The translations under genes were made by a program, and so were the position numbers. A stretch of DNA of 64,000 nt from positions 62,001-126,000 of the forward strand of contig NZ_VAHM01000001.1 of NCBI RefSeq assembly GCF_005796185.1. The letters are read 5' to 3'. This document shows positions 26,739 to 35,625 of this stretch, one piece after another. The notes under the pieces were generated by a model. That model was given only the letters and a program-made list of their open reading frames with translations. It was not told where the DNA came from and made no database searches. Every line of letters begins with the position of its first letter. Within the stretch, counting starts at the first letter, position 1. Origin of the DNA: Pseudarthrobacter sp. NamB4 (GTDB taxonomy: Bacteria > Actinomycetota > Actinomycetes > Actinomycetales > Micrococcaceae).

Positions 26739-26875
26739 CAGTTCATACTAGGCGCCCCGGCTAGGTTCGCGGGAACGGGCTGGGAGATAATAGGCTCAGA
26801 TGTCAAGAGTCCGGCCGCAGCTGCCGGATGCAAGAACCGGCGGCCAGCCGGACCCAACGTGGAGAGGCCAGGGAC

Positions 26876-27202
26876 GTGACGTACGTAATCGCGCAGCCGT
26901 GTGTAGATGTCAAGGACAAGGCATGTATTGAGGAATGCCCGGTCGACTGCATCTACGAGGGTGAGCGTTCGCTGTACATCCATCCGGACGAGTGCGTGGA
27001 CTGCGGTGCCTGTGAGCCAGTGTGCCCTGTTGAAGCCATTTACTACGAGGACGACACTCCTGAAGAGTGGGCGGACTACTACAAGGCAAACGTGGAGTTC
27101 TTCGATGATCTCGGCTCACCCGGAGGAGCTGCCAAGATTGGCAACACCGGCAAGGACCACCCGATGATCGCCGCGCTGCCGCCGCAGAACCAAGACCACT
27201 GA
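26876..27202 (+). CDS. fdxA: Ferredoxin, 7Fe/4Fe-4S type
   Basis: 108-residue soluble electron carrier. The first cluster ligands are in QPCVDVKDKACIEECPVDCIYEG, and the second set is the regular CVDCGACEPVCP (near 41-52). The spacing of the first set (one Cys replaced by the CVDVKDKAC insert) is that of the actinobacterial 3Fe-4S plus 4Fe-4S FdxA/FdxC proteins. The C-terminal tail after FFDDLGSPGGAAK is usual. GTG 26876 follows GAGAGG. The gene lies 14 bp before dapC, a pairing also seen in mycobacteria (fdxC and the adjacent aminotransferase). Confidence 0.93.
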   Translation: MTYVIAQPCVDVKDKACIEECPVDCIYEGERSLYIHPDECVDCGACEPVCPVEAIYYEDDTPEEWADYYKANVEFFDDLGSPGGAAKIGNTGKDHPMIAALPPQNQDH

Positions 27203-27216
27203 CGCGGGCAGACAAC

Positions 27217-28365
27217 GTGACCGCAGCAGCGAAAACGTTTGGCCTGGATCTGCCGGATTATCCTTGGGAGGCTATGGCCCCCTACTTGGCGAAGGCCTCG
27301 GACCACCCCGGCGGAGCCGTCAACCTGTCCATTGGCACCCCGGTTGACCCCACCCCTGACCTGATCCAGGACGCGCTGAAGGCTGCAGCCGATGCCCCCG
27401 GATACCCTACCGTCCATGGCACTCCAGCACTCCGTGAAGCCATCGCGTGCTGGTTTGAACGGCGTCGCGGAGTTGGCGGACTCGATCCACGCAACATCAT
27501 GCCTACCGTTGGCTCCAAGGAACTGGTGGCGTGGCTGCCGCTCCTGCTGGGGCTGAAGCCGGGAGACGTCGTCGTACGTCCCAAAGTGGCTTACCCCACA
27601 TACGACATCGGGGCCACGCTCGCCGGCGCCACCTCGGTGGCCACGGACAACCTGGACGAACTCGACGACGAGACCCGCTCGCGTGTACGCCTCATCTGGG
27701 TCAATTCCCCCGGAAACCCCGCCGGCAGCGTCCGCGACGCCGGCTCGCTGAGGGTGCTGGTGGAACAGGCCCGCGGCCTCGGCGCCGTGGTTGCCTCGGA
27801 TGAGTGCTACGCGGAACTTGGCTGGGGAACGTGGGACGTCCAGCGCGGGGGCCAGGCTGTTCCCTCCATCCTGGACCCAAGAGTGGCAGGCGGATCCCAT
27901 CAGGGACTCCTCGCCGTCTACTCGCTGAGCAAGCAGTCCAACCTGGCGGGCTACCGGGCCGCGTTCGTGGCCGGTGACCCGGATCTGATGCCCAACCTGG
28001 TCAACAGCCGCAAGCACGCCGGCATGATCGTCCCCTACCCGGTGCAGGAAGCCATGCGTGTTGCACTCGGCGACGACACCCACGTAGAAGCACAGAAGGA
28101 CCTGTACCGGGGCCGCCGGGAACGGCTGGTTCCCGCCCTGCAGGCGTTCGGCCTGGAAATCAAGGATTCCGATGCCGGGCTGTATCTGTGGTCCACGGCG
28201 GGGGAGAGCACGTGGGATACCGTTGCCCGGCTCGCGGAGCGCGGCATCGTCGTCGGTCCCGGGGTGTTCTATGGCGAAGCCGGCAACGGCTACGTGCGGG
28301 TTGCCCTCACAGGCTCCGACGAGCGCATCGGCGCCGCCGTGTCCCGACTGGCTACCGTCCCGTAA
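27217..28365 (+). CDS. dapC: Succinyldiaminopimelate transaminase (actinobacterial DapC)
   Basis: 382-residue PLP aminotransferase converting N-succinyl-2-amino-6-ketopimelate to N-succinyl-LL-DAP in lysine and peptidoglycan precursor synthesis. The cofactor lysine is Lys239 in YSLSKQSNLAGYRAAF; NSPGNPAGS (163-171) and ASDECYAELGW (193-203) are also visible. The order ferredoxin-dapC, with dapD and dapE 5-6 kb downstream, supports the assignment. GTG 27217 is 14 bp after the ferredoxin stop, so the two are probably one transcript. Confidence 0.9.
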   Translation: MTAAAKTFGLDLPDYPWEAMAPYLAKASDHPGGAVNLSIGTPVDPTPDLIQDALKAAADAPGYPTVHGTPALREAIACWFERRRGVGGLDPRNIMPTVGSKELVAWLPLLLGLKPGDVVVRPKVAYPTYDIGATLAGATSVATDNLDELDDETRSRVRLIWVNSPGNPAGSVRDAGSLRVLVEQARGLGAVVASDECYAELGWGTWDVQRGGQAVPSILDPRVAGGSHQGLLAVYSLSKQSNLAGYRAAFVAGDPDLMPNLVNSRKHAGMIVPYPVQEAMRVALGDDTHVEAQKDLYRGRRERLVPALQAFGLEIKDSDAGLYLWSTAGESTWDTVARLAERGIVVGPGVFYGEAGNGYVRVALTGSDERIGAAVSRLATVP

Positions 28366-28592
28366 CAATGGTGTGACTCGCGCCACAATGGCGCTGTTTT
28401 AGGGCCCACGCGGACGTCTTGGATTAGTGGCACCCGCCAAGGAGCGGTACTTTTTAAGTGACTATCAATGGTGGCTTTCTACAAGAAGGCAGCCCGGGTG
28501 TTGGAACCTGTGTTCTCAGGGTCAGTGCGCGGCTCACCTGATGTTGGATCAAGCTTTCGACAGAGGCCCAGAAGCCTCATGAAGGGGACTCC

Positions 28593-29879
28593 ATGACTGA
28601 GACCAACAACGCGGCTACCCTGCTTCACGCAGGAGGCGAGCTCAAGCTCCCGCGCATCCAGGTTATTGAAGGGAACGAAGGCTACGACGTTTCCAAGCTG
28701 CTGAAGCAGACGGGTGCAGTCACCTTTGACCCCGGCTTCATGAACACCGCAGCCACCACCTCAGCCATCACCTACATCGATGGCGATGCGGGCATCCTGC
28801 GCTACCGCGGATACCCCATCGAGCAGCTGGCACAGCACTCCAGCTTCCTTGAGGTCTCCTACCTGCTGATCTACGGCAACTTGCCCACGCCTGCTGAACT
28901 TGACGAGTTCGACCAGAAGATCCGGCGACACACCCTGCTGCACGAGGAGCTGAAGGGCTTCTTCGGCGGCTTCCCCCGCGACGCGCACCCCATGCCCGTC
29001 CTCTCCTCGGCCGTTTCGGCGCTGTCCACCTTCTACCAGGACTCGCTGGACCCGTTCAACGCGGAGCAGGTGGAAGTTTCCACCATCCGCCTGATGGCAA
29101 AGCTTCCCGTCATCGCCGCGTACGCGCACAAGAAGTCCATCGGCCAGCCCATGCTGTACCCGGACAACTCCCACAACCTCGTGGAGAACTTCCTGCGCCT
29201 CAGCTTCGGCCTGCCGGCCGAGCAGTACGAGGTTGACCCGGTCGTCGCCAAGGCACTTGACCTGCTCCTCATCCTGCACGCGGACCACGAGCAGAACTGC
29301 TCCACCTCCACAGTGCGTCTGGTGGGCTCGTCCAACGCAAACCTGTTCGCCTCCGTCTCTGCCGGCATCAACGCCCTCTTCGGCCCTGCCCACGGCGGCG
29401 CCAACGAAGCCGTGCTCAAGATGCTCCGCCAGATTCAGGCCGAGGGCCTCAAGCCCGAGGACTACATGGAGAAGGTCAAGAACAAGGAAGACGGCGTCCG
29501 GCTCATGGGCTTCGGGCACCGCGTCTACAAGAACTATGATCCGCGCGCCAAGATCGTCAAGGCGACAGCGCACGAGATCCTCAGCAAGCTCGGCGGCAAT
29601 GACGAGCTGCTGGATATCGCCCTTCGCCTGGAAGAGAAGGCGCTCAGCGATGACTACTTCATCCAGCGCAAGCTGTACCCGAATGTGGACTTCTACACCG
29701 GCCTGATCTACAAGGCCATGGGCTTCCCGGAGAAGATGTTCACCGTCCTCTTCGCCATCGGGCGACTGCCGGGCTGGATTGCCCAGTGGCGCGAGATGAT
29801 CAACGATCCCAACACCAAGATCGGCCGCCCCCGCCAGCTCTACATCGGCGAGCCGGAGCGCGACTACCCCGTCCGCTGA
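28593..29879 (+). CDS. gltA: Citrate synthase
   Basis: 428-residue type II citrate synthase, condensing oxaloacetate and acetyl-CoA at the entry of the TCA cycle. Active-site histidines lie in ILHADHEQNCSTSTVR (His near 230) and GFGHRVYKNYDPRA (near 309-322), with the catalytic aspartate in the VDFYTG region near 365. The start ATG follows GAAGGGG. The 227-bp upstream spacer has no other gene and should hold the promoter. A hairpin follows the stop. Confidence 0.96.
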   Translation: MTETNNAATLLHAGGELKLPRIQVIEGNEGYDVSKLLKQTGAVTFDPGFMNTAATTSAITYIDGDAGILRYRGYPIEQLAQHSSFLEVSYLLIYGNLPTPAELDEFDQKIRRHTLLHEELKGFFGGFPRDAHPMPVLSSAVSALSTFYQDSLDPFNAEQVEVSTIRLMAKLPVIAAYAHKKSIGQPMLYPDNSHNLVENFLRLSFGLPAEQYEVDPVVAKALDLLLILHADHEQNCSTSTVRLVGSSNANLFASVSAGINALFGPAHGGANEAVLKMLRQIQAEGLKPEDYMEKVKNKEDGVRLMGFGHRVYKNYDPRAKIVKATAHEILSKLGGNDELLDIALRLEEKALSDDYFIQRKLYPNVDFYTGLIYKAMGFPEKMFTVLFAIGRLPGWIAQWREMINDPNTKIGRPRQLYIGEPERDYPVR

Positions 29880-29914
29880 CGCCGGGACCTGGTCCTAAAG
29901 CAATCATGACGACG

Positions 29915-29946
29915 ACGGCCGCCTACCTTTCCAGGTGGGCGGCCGT
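29915..29946. terminator. Hairpin between convergent gltA and galE
   Basis: A 14-nt arm pairs with its complement across loop TTCC (29915-29928 and 29933-29946, one mismatch). There is only a weak T-rich tail, but the position between convergent genes fits a bidirectional terminator. Confidence 0.55.
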
Positions 29947-29977
29947 TGCGTTGGCTGGGCGATTTAACTCGTAGTAA

Positions 29978-30991
29978 TCAGGAGTTGTAGCCGTTGGGGT
30001 TGTTCTTCTGCCACCGCCAGTGGTCCTCGCACATCTCGTCGACGGTCTTGGTGGTGGCCCAGCTGAGGTCGGCCAGGGCGGACGTTGCGTCGGCCCAGAA
30101 AGCGGGGAGATCCCCGGCGCGCCGGCCGGTGATTTCGTAGGGGATGGGCTTGCCCACTGCCTTCTCGAACGAGCGCAGCACCTCCAGGACGGAAGAGCCC
30201 TTGCCCGAGCCGAGGTTCCAACGGAAGACGCCGGTCCGGTCCGCCACGTGGTTTAACGCGGCCACGTGCCCTTCTGCGAGGTCGACGACGTGGATGTAGT
30301 CGCGCAGGCAGGTGCCGTCGGGGGTGTCGTAGTCGCCGCCGAACACCATCAGCTTCTCGCGGCGGCCCACTGCCACCTGGGCGATGAAGGGCACGAGGTT
30401 GTTGGGGATGCCCTGCGGGTCCTCGCCGATCCGGCCGGACGGGTGTGCACCTACCGGGTTGAAGTAGCGCAACAGGGCTATATGCCACCGGCTGTCGGCT
30501 GAACCAAGATCAGCAAGGATGTCTTCAATCTGTTCCTTGGTGCGGCCATAGGGGTTGTTGGCCCCGATCTCCATCTTCTCCACATAGGGGATGGGGTTGT
30601 GTTCGCCATAAACGGTGGCAGAGGAGCTGAAGACGATGGAACGGATGTCATGCCGGTCCATGACGCGGATGAGGTTCAGGGTCCCCACCAGGTTGTTGTA
30701 GTAGTACTTGAGCGGTTCGCGGACGGATTCGCCAACAGCCTTAAGGCCGGCAAAGTGGATGACTGCATCAATCGCCGCGCCGGCAAAGACCTTCTCGACG
30801 GCGGCCTCGTCCACCAGGTCGCAATGGTGGAATTCGGCAGCCTTGCCGCTGAGTTCAGCAACCCGCCGCAGCGACTCCTCACTGGAGTTGACCAGGTTGT
30901 CGATGACCACCACGTCATGGCCGGCTTCCTGCAGGGAAAGAACAGTGTGGGAACCAATGTAGCCGGTGCCCCCGGTGACCAGAATTTTCAT
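29978..30991 (-). CDS. galE: UDP-glucose 4-epimerase
   Basis: 337-residue NAD-dependent short-chain dehydrogenase-type epimerase interconverting UDP-glucose and UDP-galactose. The Rossmann motif is GGTGYIGSH (8-16); the catalytic set is Ser124 (FSSSATVYG), Tyr148 and Lys152 (YGRTK). Full length for GalE, with the RYFNPVGAHPSGRIGEDP block near 185-202. ATG 30991 has TAGCGT 6 nt upstream and no ribosome site, so it is probably leaderless. It is divergent from a TetR regulator, but no sequence sign links the two. Confidence 0.95.
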   Translation of the reverse strand: MKILVTGGTGYIGSHTVLSLQEAGHDVVVIDNLVNSSEESLRRVAELSGKAAEFHHCDLVDEAAVEKVFAGAAIDAVIHFAGLKAVGESVREPLKYYYNNLVGTLNLIRVMDRHDIRSIVFSSSATVYGEHNPIPYVEKMEIGANNPYGRTKEQIEDILADLGSADSRWHIALLRYFNPVGAHPSGRIGEDPQGIPNNLVPFIAQVAVGRREKLMVFGGDYDTPDGTCLRDYIHVVDLAEGHVAALNHVADRTGVFRWNLGSGKGSSVLEVLRSFEKAVGKPIPYEITGRRAGDLPAFWADATSALADLSWATTKTVDEMCEDHWRWQKNNPNGYNS

Positions 30992-31111
30992 GCCTCAACG
31001 CTATCCCACCAACACCTGCCGCCGCCCCCGCGTTCCGGATGCCGGGCAGCGGCCGTGTGCAGCACGGCATGCCGGACCACTCGGAAGAACACATCCGTGC
31101 TAAATAAAAGG

Positions 31112-31717
31112 GTGCCCAAAATTGTAGATGCCACGACCCGGCGGCAGGACGTCGTTGAAGCGGTCCTCAGAATCATCGCGGTTGACGGGCTTGAACGGGC
31201 CTCCCTCCGGGAAGTAGCGGACGAAGCGGGACTGGCCGTCGGCTCTGTACGGCACTACTTTTCCGGCAGCGAAGAGCTGCTCTCGTATTCATTTGGCGCC
31301 GTGGTGGACCGCATCGTCGGCCGCCTGGCAGCGTCGCTGCCGGACGTGCAGGCCGAGGCAGCCGGAACTCCCGGGCAGCGTTCCGCGGTGTTAACCCTGC
31401 TGTGCGGGCTGCTGCCCCTGGACGAACCGCGGGCGGTTGAGGCCTGCGCGTGGCTGGCGTTCAGGAATGCCGCAAGGGTACGGCAATTCCTTGCTGTTGA
31501 GGCAGGCCGCAGCCACCGGGAGGTGGCCGCGGTCATGGGACAGGTGGTCAGCGCTCTCTCGGCTGAAGACGCGACCCGGGAAAGCCTGGTGGTGGAAGCG
31601 GAACGGCTCCTGGCCACCGTGGACGGCTTGTGCATGCACGCAATGCTGCAGCCGCAGTGGATGACACGCGGCATGTGCCTCGACGTCCTGGAGCGGCACC
31701 TCAACAGCATCCGCTGA
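31112..31717 (+). CDS. TetR/AcrR-family transcriptional regulator
   Basis: 201 residues. The N-terminal helix-turn-helix spans about 10-55 (VVEAVLRIIAVDGLERASLREVADEAGLAVGSVRHYF); the remaining helical region binds an unknown ligand. The sequence resembles BetI-like regulators. GTG 31112 is chosen: TAAATA lies 5 nt upstream, fitting a leaderless start. GTG 31097, preceded by GGAAG, would add five residues and cannot be excluded. It is divergent from galE and in tandem with an unknown gene that has its own promoter. Confidence 0.82.
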   Translation: MPKIVDATTRRQDVVEAVLRIIAVDGLERASLREVADEAGLAVGSVRHYFSGSEELLSYSFGAVVDRIVGRLAASLPDVQAEAAGTPGQRSAVLTLLCGLLPLDEPRAVEACAWLAFRNAARVRQFLAVEAGRSHREVAAVMGQVVSALSAEDATRESLVVEAERLLATVDGLCMHAMLQPQWMTRGMCLDVLERHLNSIR

Positions 31718-31723
31718 GTGCCG

Positions 31724-31752
31724 TTAACGTGGGCAACGCCGGGGCATAGACT
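31724..31752 (+). promoter_or_regulatory. Promoter of the unknown gene at 31815
   Basis: TTAACG (31724-31729), a 17-bp spacer and TAGACT (31747-31752) form the best -35/-10 pair in the window. They lie 62 bp before ATG 31815. Confidence 0.6.
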
Positions 31753-31814
31753 GATAGGCGGGGCGCCTGCCCGATCACCGGGCACCGGCACAGCACGCCA
31801 CGGAAGGACGTCGG

Positions 31815-32426
31815 ATGCATCAGACAAGCGGTACCAGGTGGCAAATCACCACGGACACGTCCGGACCCATGATGATCGCCCTTTTCGTCCGGGATACTGC
31901 AGGGCTCGACGGCGCCGGGCACCCGGCACTGTCGCACGCAGCACCGAAGGTCCGCCGCGTTGACCATACACACCTGACCGCGGACGTTGGTGGCCTGAGC
32001 GCCCTGAAGACCGAGTGGGAGGCGTGGTGGGACCAGCTCCTCAAGGCCCATCCCCAGACTTCCCCCGAACTGTCCCCGCCCGACTTCGGGGCTTTCGGCA
32101 ATTCGCCGGCACTGCAAAGGGTGCTGCAGGCGCACTTCGGTGCTGCCCTCACCTGGGCGCGGGAGCGCCGGAGCGAATATGCCGAGCTGGAAGCGGAGCG
32201 TGCCGCCAGCGGTGCTGACCAGCTGCTCGAGGACATGGTGGATGACAGGCTGATGGAAGTGGGGCGCGATTCCCGTGACTTCAAGCTGACCATCATTGAG
32301 CTGCCGCTGAACGAGCTCCGGGCATGGTATCTGGAGCCTGACAAAATCATCATGAGCAACCAGCTGATGGGTGAACCCGAGCTCTTCCGCAGTTACGTGC
32401 AGCCTGTGGTGGAGATCCTGGTCTAG
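31815..32426 (+). CDS. Unknown soluble protein
   Basis: 203 residues, not recognised. No signal peptide, no membrane segment and no cysteine. A beta-rich N-terminus (RWQITTDTSGPMMIALFV) is followed by an acidic, helical middle (about 65-145, with TWARERRSEYAELEAERAA). The C-terminal part ends in FKLTIIELPLNELRAWYLEPDKIIMSNQLM. The ribosome site GGAAGGA lies 7 nt before ATG 31815, and a promoter is visible upstream. It converges with the lysozyme-like gene. Codon use matches the neighbours, so it looks like a native gene. Confidence 0.75.
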   Translation: MHQTSGTRWQITTDTSGPMMIALFVRDTAGLDGAGHPALSHAAPKVRRVDHTHLTADVGGLSALKTEWEAWWDQLLKAHPQTSPELSPPDFGAFGNSPALQRVLQAHFGAALTWARERRSEYAELEAERAASGADQLLEDMVDDRLMEVGRDSRDFKLTIIELPLNELRAWYLEPDKIIMSNQLMGEPELFRSYVQPVVEILV

Positions 32427-32459
32427 CAGCCGCCCCGCACTCCGGTCAGCGGGAGACCT

Positions 32460-33317
32460 TCAGCTGCCGGAGTTTCCCGTAGCGACCGTAATCCGGACCT
32501 GGCCGTCCGGGGCTGCGGATTCCTGCCAGCCGTCACGGGATGTACGGGTCCAGCTTCGGCCTGCCACCTCGACCTGCGTGACGTCGAAGCCCTTGGCATT
32601 GGCAACCGCCCACTGGGCCACGGACCAGGCCTCGCTGCCGGTGGCCTCGACCACTAGCGTTTCACCCTCCACCGCCATCTCCAGCGCCCCGTAGGCCTGC
32701 CCCAGTTCCGCGGACAGCGCGGCGGTGTCCCCGCCCGTGCCGGCGGCACGAAGGGTGCACTGAACGGCTTCGGGAGTCTGACCGGACAGGCCGGAGGCGA
32801 AGGTACGGCCCATTTCCTCGTGCTGGGCGTAGGCGGTGGGGTAGGCGGAGCGCTGGACCCGCTGCGCGGCGTCCGTTATCTCCAGGGATTCATAGCCCGG
32901 TATTTTCACGAGAGCGTCGTAGAAGGCGTTGGCGGCGTAGTAGGGATCCATGATCTGTGCCTCGGTTCCCCAGCCCTGCGAGGGACGCTGCTGGAACAGT
33001 CCGCGCGAGTCCGGGCCGGCCTGGTCCCCGTGGTCTATGTTCCGCAGCTTCGACTCCTGCATGGCAGTGGCGATCGCGATGCTTGCGGCACGTGGCGGAA
33101 GGCCGCGCTGAACCGCAACAGCGGTGATCAATGATGCGTACACGGCCTGGTCCGGTGCCAGTTCCGCGGTCTGCTGGTCGATGACTGCCCTGCAGCGTTC
33201 CGAAACCAGGGTTTCGGAACGCTGCAGGAAAAACACGGCGGAGTAGATCCCGCCGGCCACCAGTGCAAGCGTGAGCACCAGGACTGCAAGGCGGCGCAGG
33301 GCGCGTCTTCGTGCCAC
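32460..33317 (-). CDS. Membrane-anchored lysozyme-like (transglycosylase-fold) protein
   Basis: 285 residues. A basic N-terminus and membrane helix (about 9-30) anchor it. The external domain contains AASIAIATAMQESKLRNIDHGD (near 75-96) and SRGLFQQRPSQGWGT (near 102-116). This is the pattern of the goose-type/soluble lytic transglycosylase fold, with the glutamate of MQESK as candidate catalytic acid. The C-terminal 80 residues are unassigned. Cell-wall remodelling is inferred. The first part of the gene contains a perfect 40-bp palindrome (33189-33228). The gene is 7 bp downstream of dapD and may be cotranscribed with it. Confidence 0.75.
   Translation of the reverse strand: MARRRALRRLAVLVLTLALVAGGIYSAVFFLQRSETLVSERCRAVIDQQTAELAPDQAVYASLITAVAVQRGLPPRAASIAIATAMQESKLRNIDHGDQAGPDSRGLFQQRPSQGWGTEAQIMDPYYAANAFYDALVKIPGYESLEITDAAQRVQRSAYPTAYAQHEEMGRTFASGLSGQTPEAVQCTLRAAGTGGDTAALSAELGQAYGALEMAVEGETLVVEATGSEAWSVAQWAVANAKGFDVTQVEVAGRSWTRTSRDGWQESAAPDGQVRITVATGNSGS
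33189..33228. repeat. Perfect palindrome, 19-bp arms with 2-bp spacer, inside a coding sequence
   Basis: The arms 33189-33207 and 33210-33228 are exact reverse complements; the spacer is AG. It covers codons 31-43 of the lysozyme-like gene, just after the membrane helix. In RNA it would form a very stable hairpin. No role is known. Confidence 0.85.
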
Positions 33318-33324
33318 AGGTGGG

Positions 33325-34347
33325 TCAGTTGGCGTGCAGCGCGTCGTTCAGTTCCACTGTCTGGCCCTGGCGGGGGAGGACCTCCACCGCGCCGGTGGTG
33401 GAGTTGCGGCGGAAGAGCAGGTTGGGAACGCCGGAGAGCTCGGCTGCCTTGACGATCTTGGTGGTGTCCTCGCCCACCTCGTCCTTCGGGCCCGGTACAC
33501 GTACCCGGGTTCCGGCGGTGACGTACAGGCCGGCCTCCACCACGGAGTCATCGCCGATGCTGATGCCGACGCCGGAGTTCGCCCCCAACAGGACCCGTTC
33601 GCCGATGGTGATCTTTTCCTTGCCGCCGCCGGACAGGGTGCCCATGATGGATGCGCCGCCGCCGACGTCGCTGCCGTTGCCCGTCACCACGCCTGCCGAA
33701 ATACGGCCTTCAACCATGGAGGTGCCCAGCGTTCCAGCGTTGAAGTTGACGAAGCCCTCGTGCATCACCGTGGTGCCCTCGGCCAGGTGCGCACCCAGGC
33801 GCACGCGGTCGGCGTCGGCGATCCTGACACCGGAAGGCACTACGTAGTCCACCATGCGGGGGAACTTGTCGATGCCGTAGACGGTGACGGCGCCGCGGCG
33901 GCGCAGCCGTGCGCGGGTCAGTTCGAAGCCTTCCACCGCCGCCGGGCCGAAGTTGGTCCAGACAACGTTGGGCAGCTTAGCGAAAATTCCGTCCAGGTTG
34001 ATGGTGTTGGGCTGGACCAGCCGGTGTGAGAGCAGGTGCAGGCGCAGGTATGCATCGGCGGTGTCAGCCGGGGCTTCATCGAGGTTAATCTGGACAAAAA
34101 CCACTTTCTGCTCCGTGCCGCGGTCCTCGTCAGCTCCGTTGTCGGCGATCCTGGTGAGGGACTCGTCAGCATTTTCCACGGAACGCAGGTCGCCGGCGGC
34201 AGCACCGAGGGCCGGAGCGGGGAACCAGACATCCAGGACGGTGGCGTCAGCGGTGGTGATGGTGGCTACGCCGAAGCCGTAGGCGGAACGTTCGCCACTG
34301 GTTGCGTTCGAGGTTTCGGGCATGGCGGAAGAAGCAGTTTCAGTCAT
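33325..34347 (-). CDS. dapD: 2,3,4,5-Tetrahydropyridine-2,6-dicarboxylate N-succinyltransferase
   Basis: 340-residue hexapeptide-repeat enzyme adding succinyl from succinyl-CoA to tetrahydrodipicolinate in DAP/lysine synthesis. The left-handed beta-helix covers about 170-300, with turns such as [40 protein letters not shown] and [19 protein letters not shown]. An N-terminal domain of about 160 residues marks the long actinobacterial type. ATG 34347 has TAGACT exactly 6 nt upstream, so the transcript is probably leaderless. It is divergent from dapE, 50 bp between starts. Confidence 0.93.
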   Translation of the reverse strand: MTETASSAMPETSNATSGERSAYGFGVATITTADATVLDVWFPAPALGAAAGDLRSVENADESLTRIADNGADEDRGTEQKVVFVQINLDEAPADTADAYLRLHLLSHRLVQPNTINLDGIFAKLPNVVWTNFGPAAVEGFELTRARLRRRGAVTVYGIDKFPRMVDYVVPSGVRIADADRVRLGAHLAEGTTVMHEGFVNFNAGTLGTSMVEGRISAGVVTGNGSDVGGGASIMGTLSGGGKEKITIGERVLLGANSGVGISIGDDSVVEAGLYVTAGTRVRVPGPKDEVGEDTTKIVKAAELSGVPNLLFRRNSTTGAVEVLPRQGQTVELNDALHAN

Positions 34348-34353
34348 TCCCCC

Positions 34354-34391
34354 AGTCTATCGACGGGCAGCGACAGCCTCCGAACTAGACT
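34354..34391. promoter_or_regulatory. Divergent dapD/dapE promoter region with paired -10 elements
   Basis: TAGACT occurs on the minus strand (34354-34359) 6 nt before dapD and on the plus strand (34386-34391) 6 nt before dapE. The 26 bp between them must include parts of both -35 regions. Confidence 0.55.
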
Positions 34392-34397
34392 GGCTTC

Positions 34398-35534
34398 GTG
34401 ACTGCCGAAACCAGCCCGGGATCTTCCCTCCTTGCCCTTGACCTCCGCCAGGATGTTGCGCTCCTTACCGCGGCCATCATGGACATCAACAGTGTGTCCG
34501 GCAACGAGACAGAACTCGCCAACGCCGTCGAGGTGGCCCTGCGAAACACTCCGGAGCTGCACATTGTGCGGGACGGCGATTCGATCATCGCCCGCACGGA
34601 GCTGGGCCTCCCCGAACGCGTCATCCTGGCCGGGCACTTGGACACAGTACCCCTGCCATTGACTGAAGGTGCCCGGGGGACAGTGCCCTCCACCTGGGAA
34701 TCCGGTGTGCCGGGGGAGGGAATCCTGTATGGCCGCGGGGCCACGGACATGAAAGGCGGCGTGGCGGTGCAGCTGGCGCTTGCCGCCACCCTGTTCGACG
34801 ACGGCGCCTCGCCGAAGCGTGACGTCACCTTCGTCTTCTATGACCATGAGGAAGTGGAAGCGGTGAAGAGTGGCCTGGGGCGCCTGGTCCGCGACCACGG
34901 TCATCTGCTCCATGGCGATTTCGCTATCCTGCTGGAGCCCACCGACGGTACCGTGGAGGGCGGGTGCAACGGTACCAGCCGGTTCGAGGTCACCACGGTG
35001 GGGGAGGCGGCACACTCCGCCCGTGCATGGATGGGCAGCAATGCCATCCACGCGGCGGCTCCCGTCCTGGCCAGGCTGGCGGCCTATGAGCCTCGCGCAG
35101 TCACCGTAGACGGGCTGCAATACCGCGAGAGCCTGAATGCTGTGAAGATCAATGGCGGCACTGCCGGCAACGTGATTCCGGACAGGTGCGTAGTGGAGAT
35201 CAACTACCGCTTCGCCCCGGACAAAACCCCCGACCAGGCGGAAGCGGTGGTGCGGGAGCTCCTCGATGGCTTCGACGTCGTGCGTACGGATGCTGCCGCG
35301 GGGGCACGGCCAGGTCTGCAGCACCCTGCGGCAGCTTCCTTCGTTGCCGCCGTGGGAGCGGAGCCGAAGCCCAAATACGGCTGGACCGACGTCGCACGTT
35401 TCAGTGAGCTGGGAATCCCGGCGGTGAACTTCGGGCCGGGCGATGCCCTGCTGGCCCACAAGGACAACGAGCATGTGCATGCCGACGCGATCCGCAACTG
35501 CCTGCGGGCCCTCAAGGAATGGCTCGCTGCCTGA
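34398..35534 (+). CDS. dapE: Succinyl-diaminopimelate desuccinylase
   Basis: 378-residue M20-family metallohydrolase releasing succinate from N-succinyl-LL-DAP. The metal and catalytic residues are visible: His80 and Asp82 in AGHLDTVPLP, Asp117 in GRGATDMKGG, and Glu151-Glu152 in DHEEVEAV. The dimerisation domain follows (about 185-290). GTG 34398 has TAGACT 6 nt upstream, pointing to a leaderless message. With dapC and dapD it supplies three enzymes of the succinylase pathway. A hairpin terminator follows. Confidence 0.93.
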   Translation: MTAETSPGSSLLALDLRQDVALLTAAIMDINSVSGNETELANAVEVALRNTPELHIVRDGDSIIARTELGLPERVILAGHLDTVPLPLTEGARGTVPSTWESGVPGEGILYGRGATDMKGGVAVQLALAATLFDDGASPKRDVTFVFYDHEEVEAVKSGLGRLVRDHGHLLHGDFAILLEPTDGTVEGGCNGTSRFEVTTVGEAAHSARAWMGSNAIHAAAPVLARLAAYEPRAVTVDGLQYRESLNAVKINGGTAGNVIPDRCVVEINYRFAPDKTPDQAEAVVRELLDGFDVVRTDAAAGARPGLQHPAAASFVAAVGAEPKPKYGWTDVARFSELGIPAVNFGPGDALLAHKDNEHVHADAIRNCLRALKEWLAA

Positions 35535-35556
35535 ACTTAAGGCAGCCCGAATGTTA

Positions 35557-35604
35557 AAGAGGATGGCCTGGACCAGTTCATCAGAAGGTCCGGGCCATCC
35601 TCTT
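35557..35604. terminator. Hairpin between convergent dapE and gluD
   Basis: Two 18-nt arms (35557-35574 and 35587-35604) pair with one G-U, loop of 12 nt. It ends in TTC-rich sequence and can serve both genes. Confidence 0.7.
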
Positions 35605-35625
35605 CATCAAACAACCTGCAGGGGG

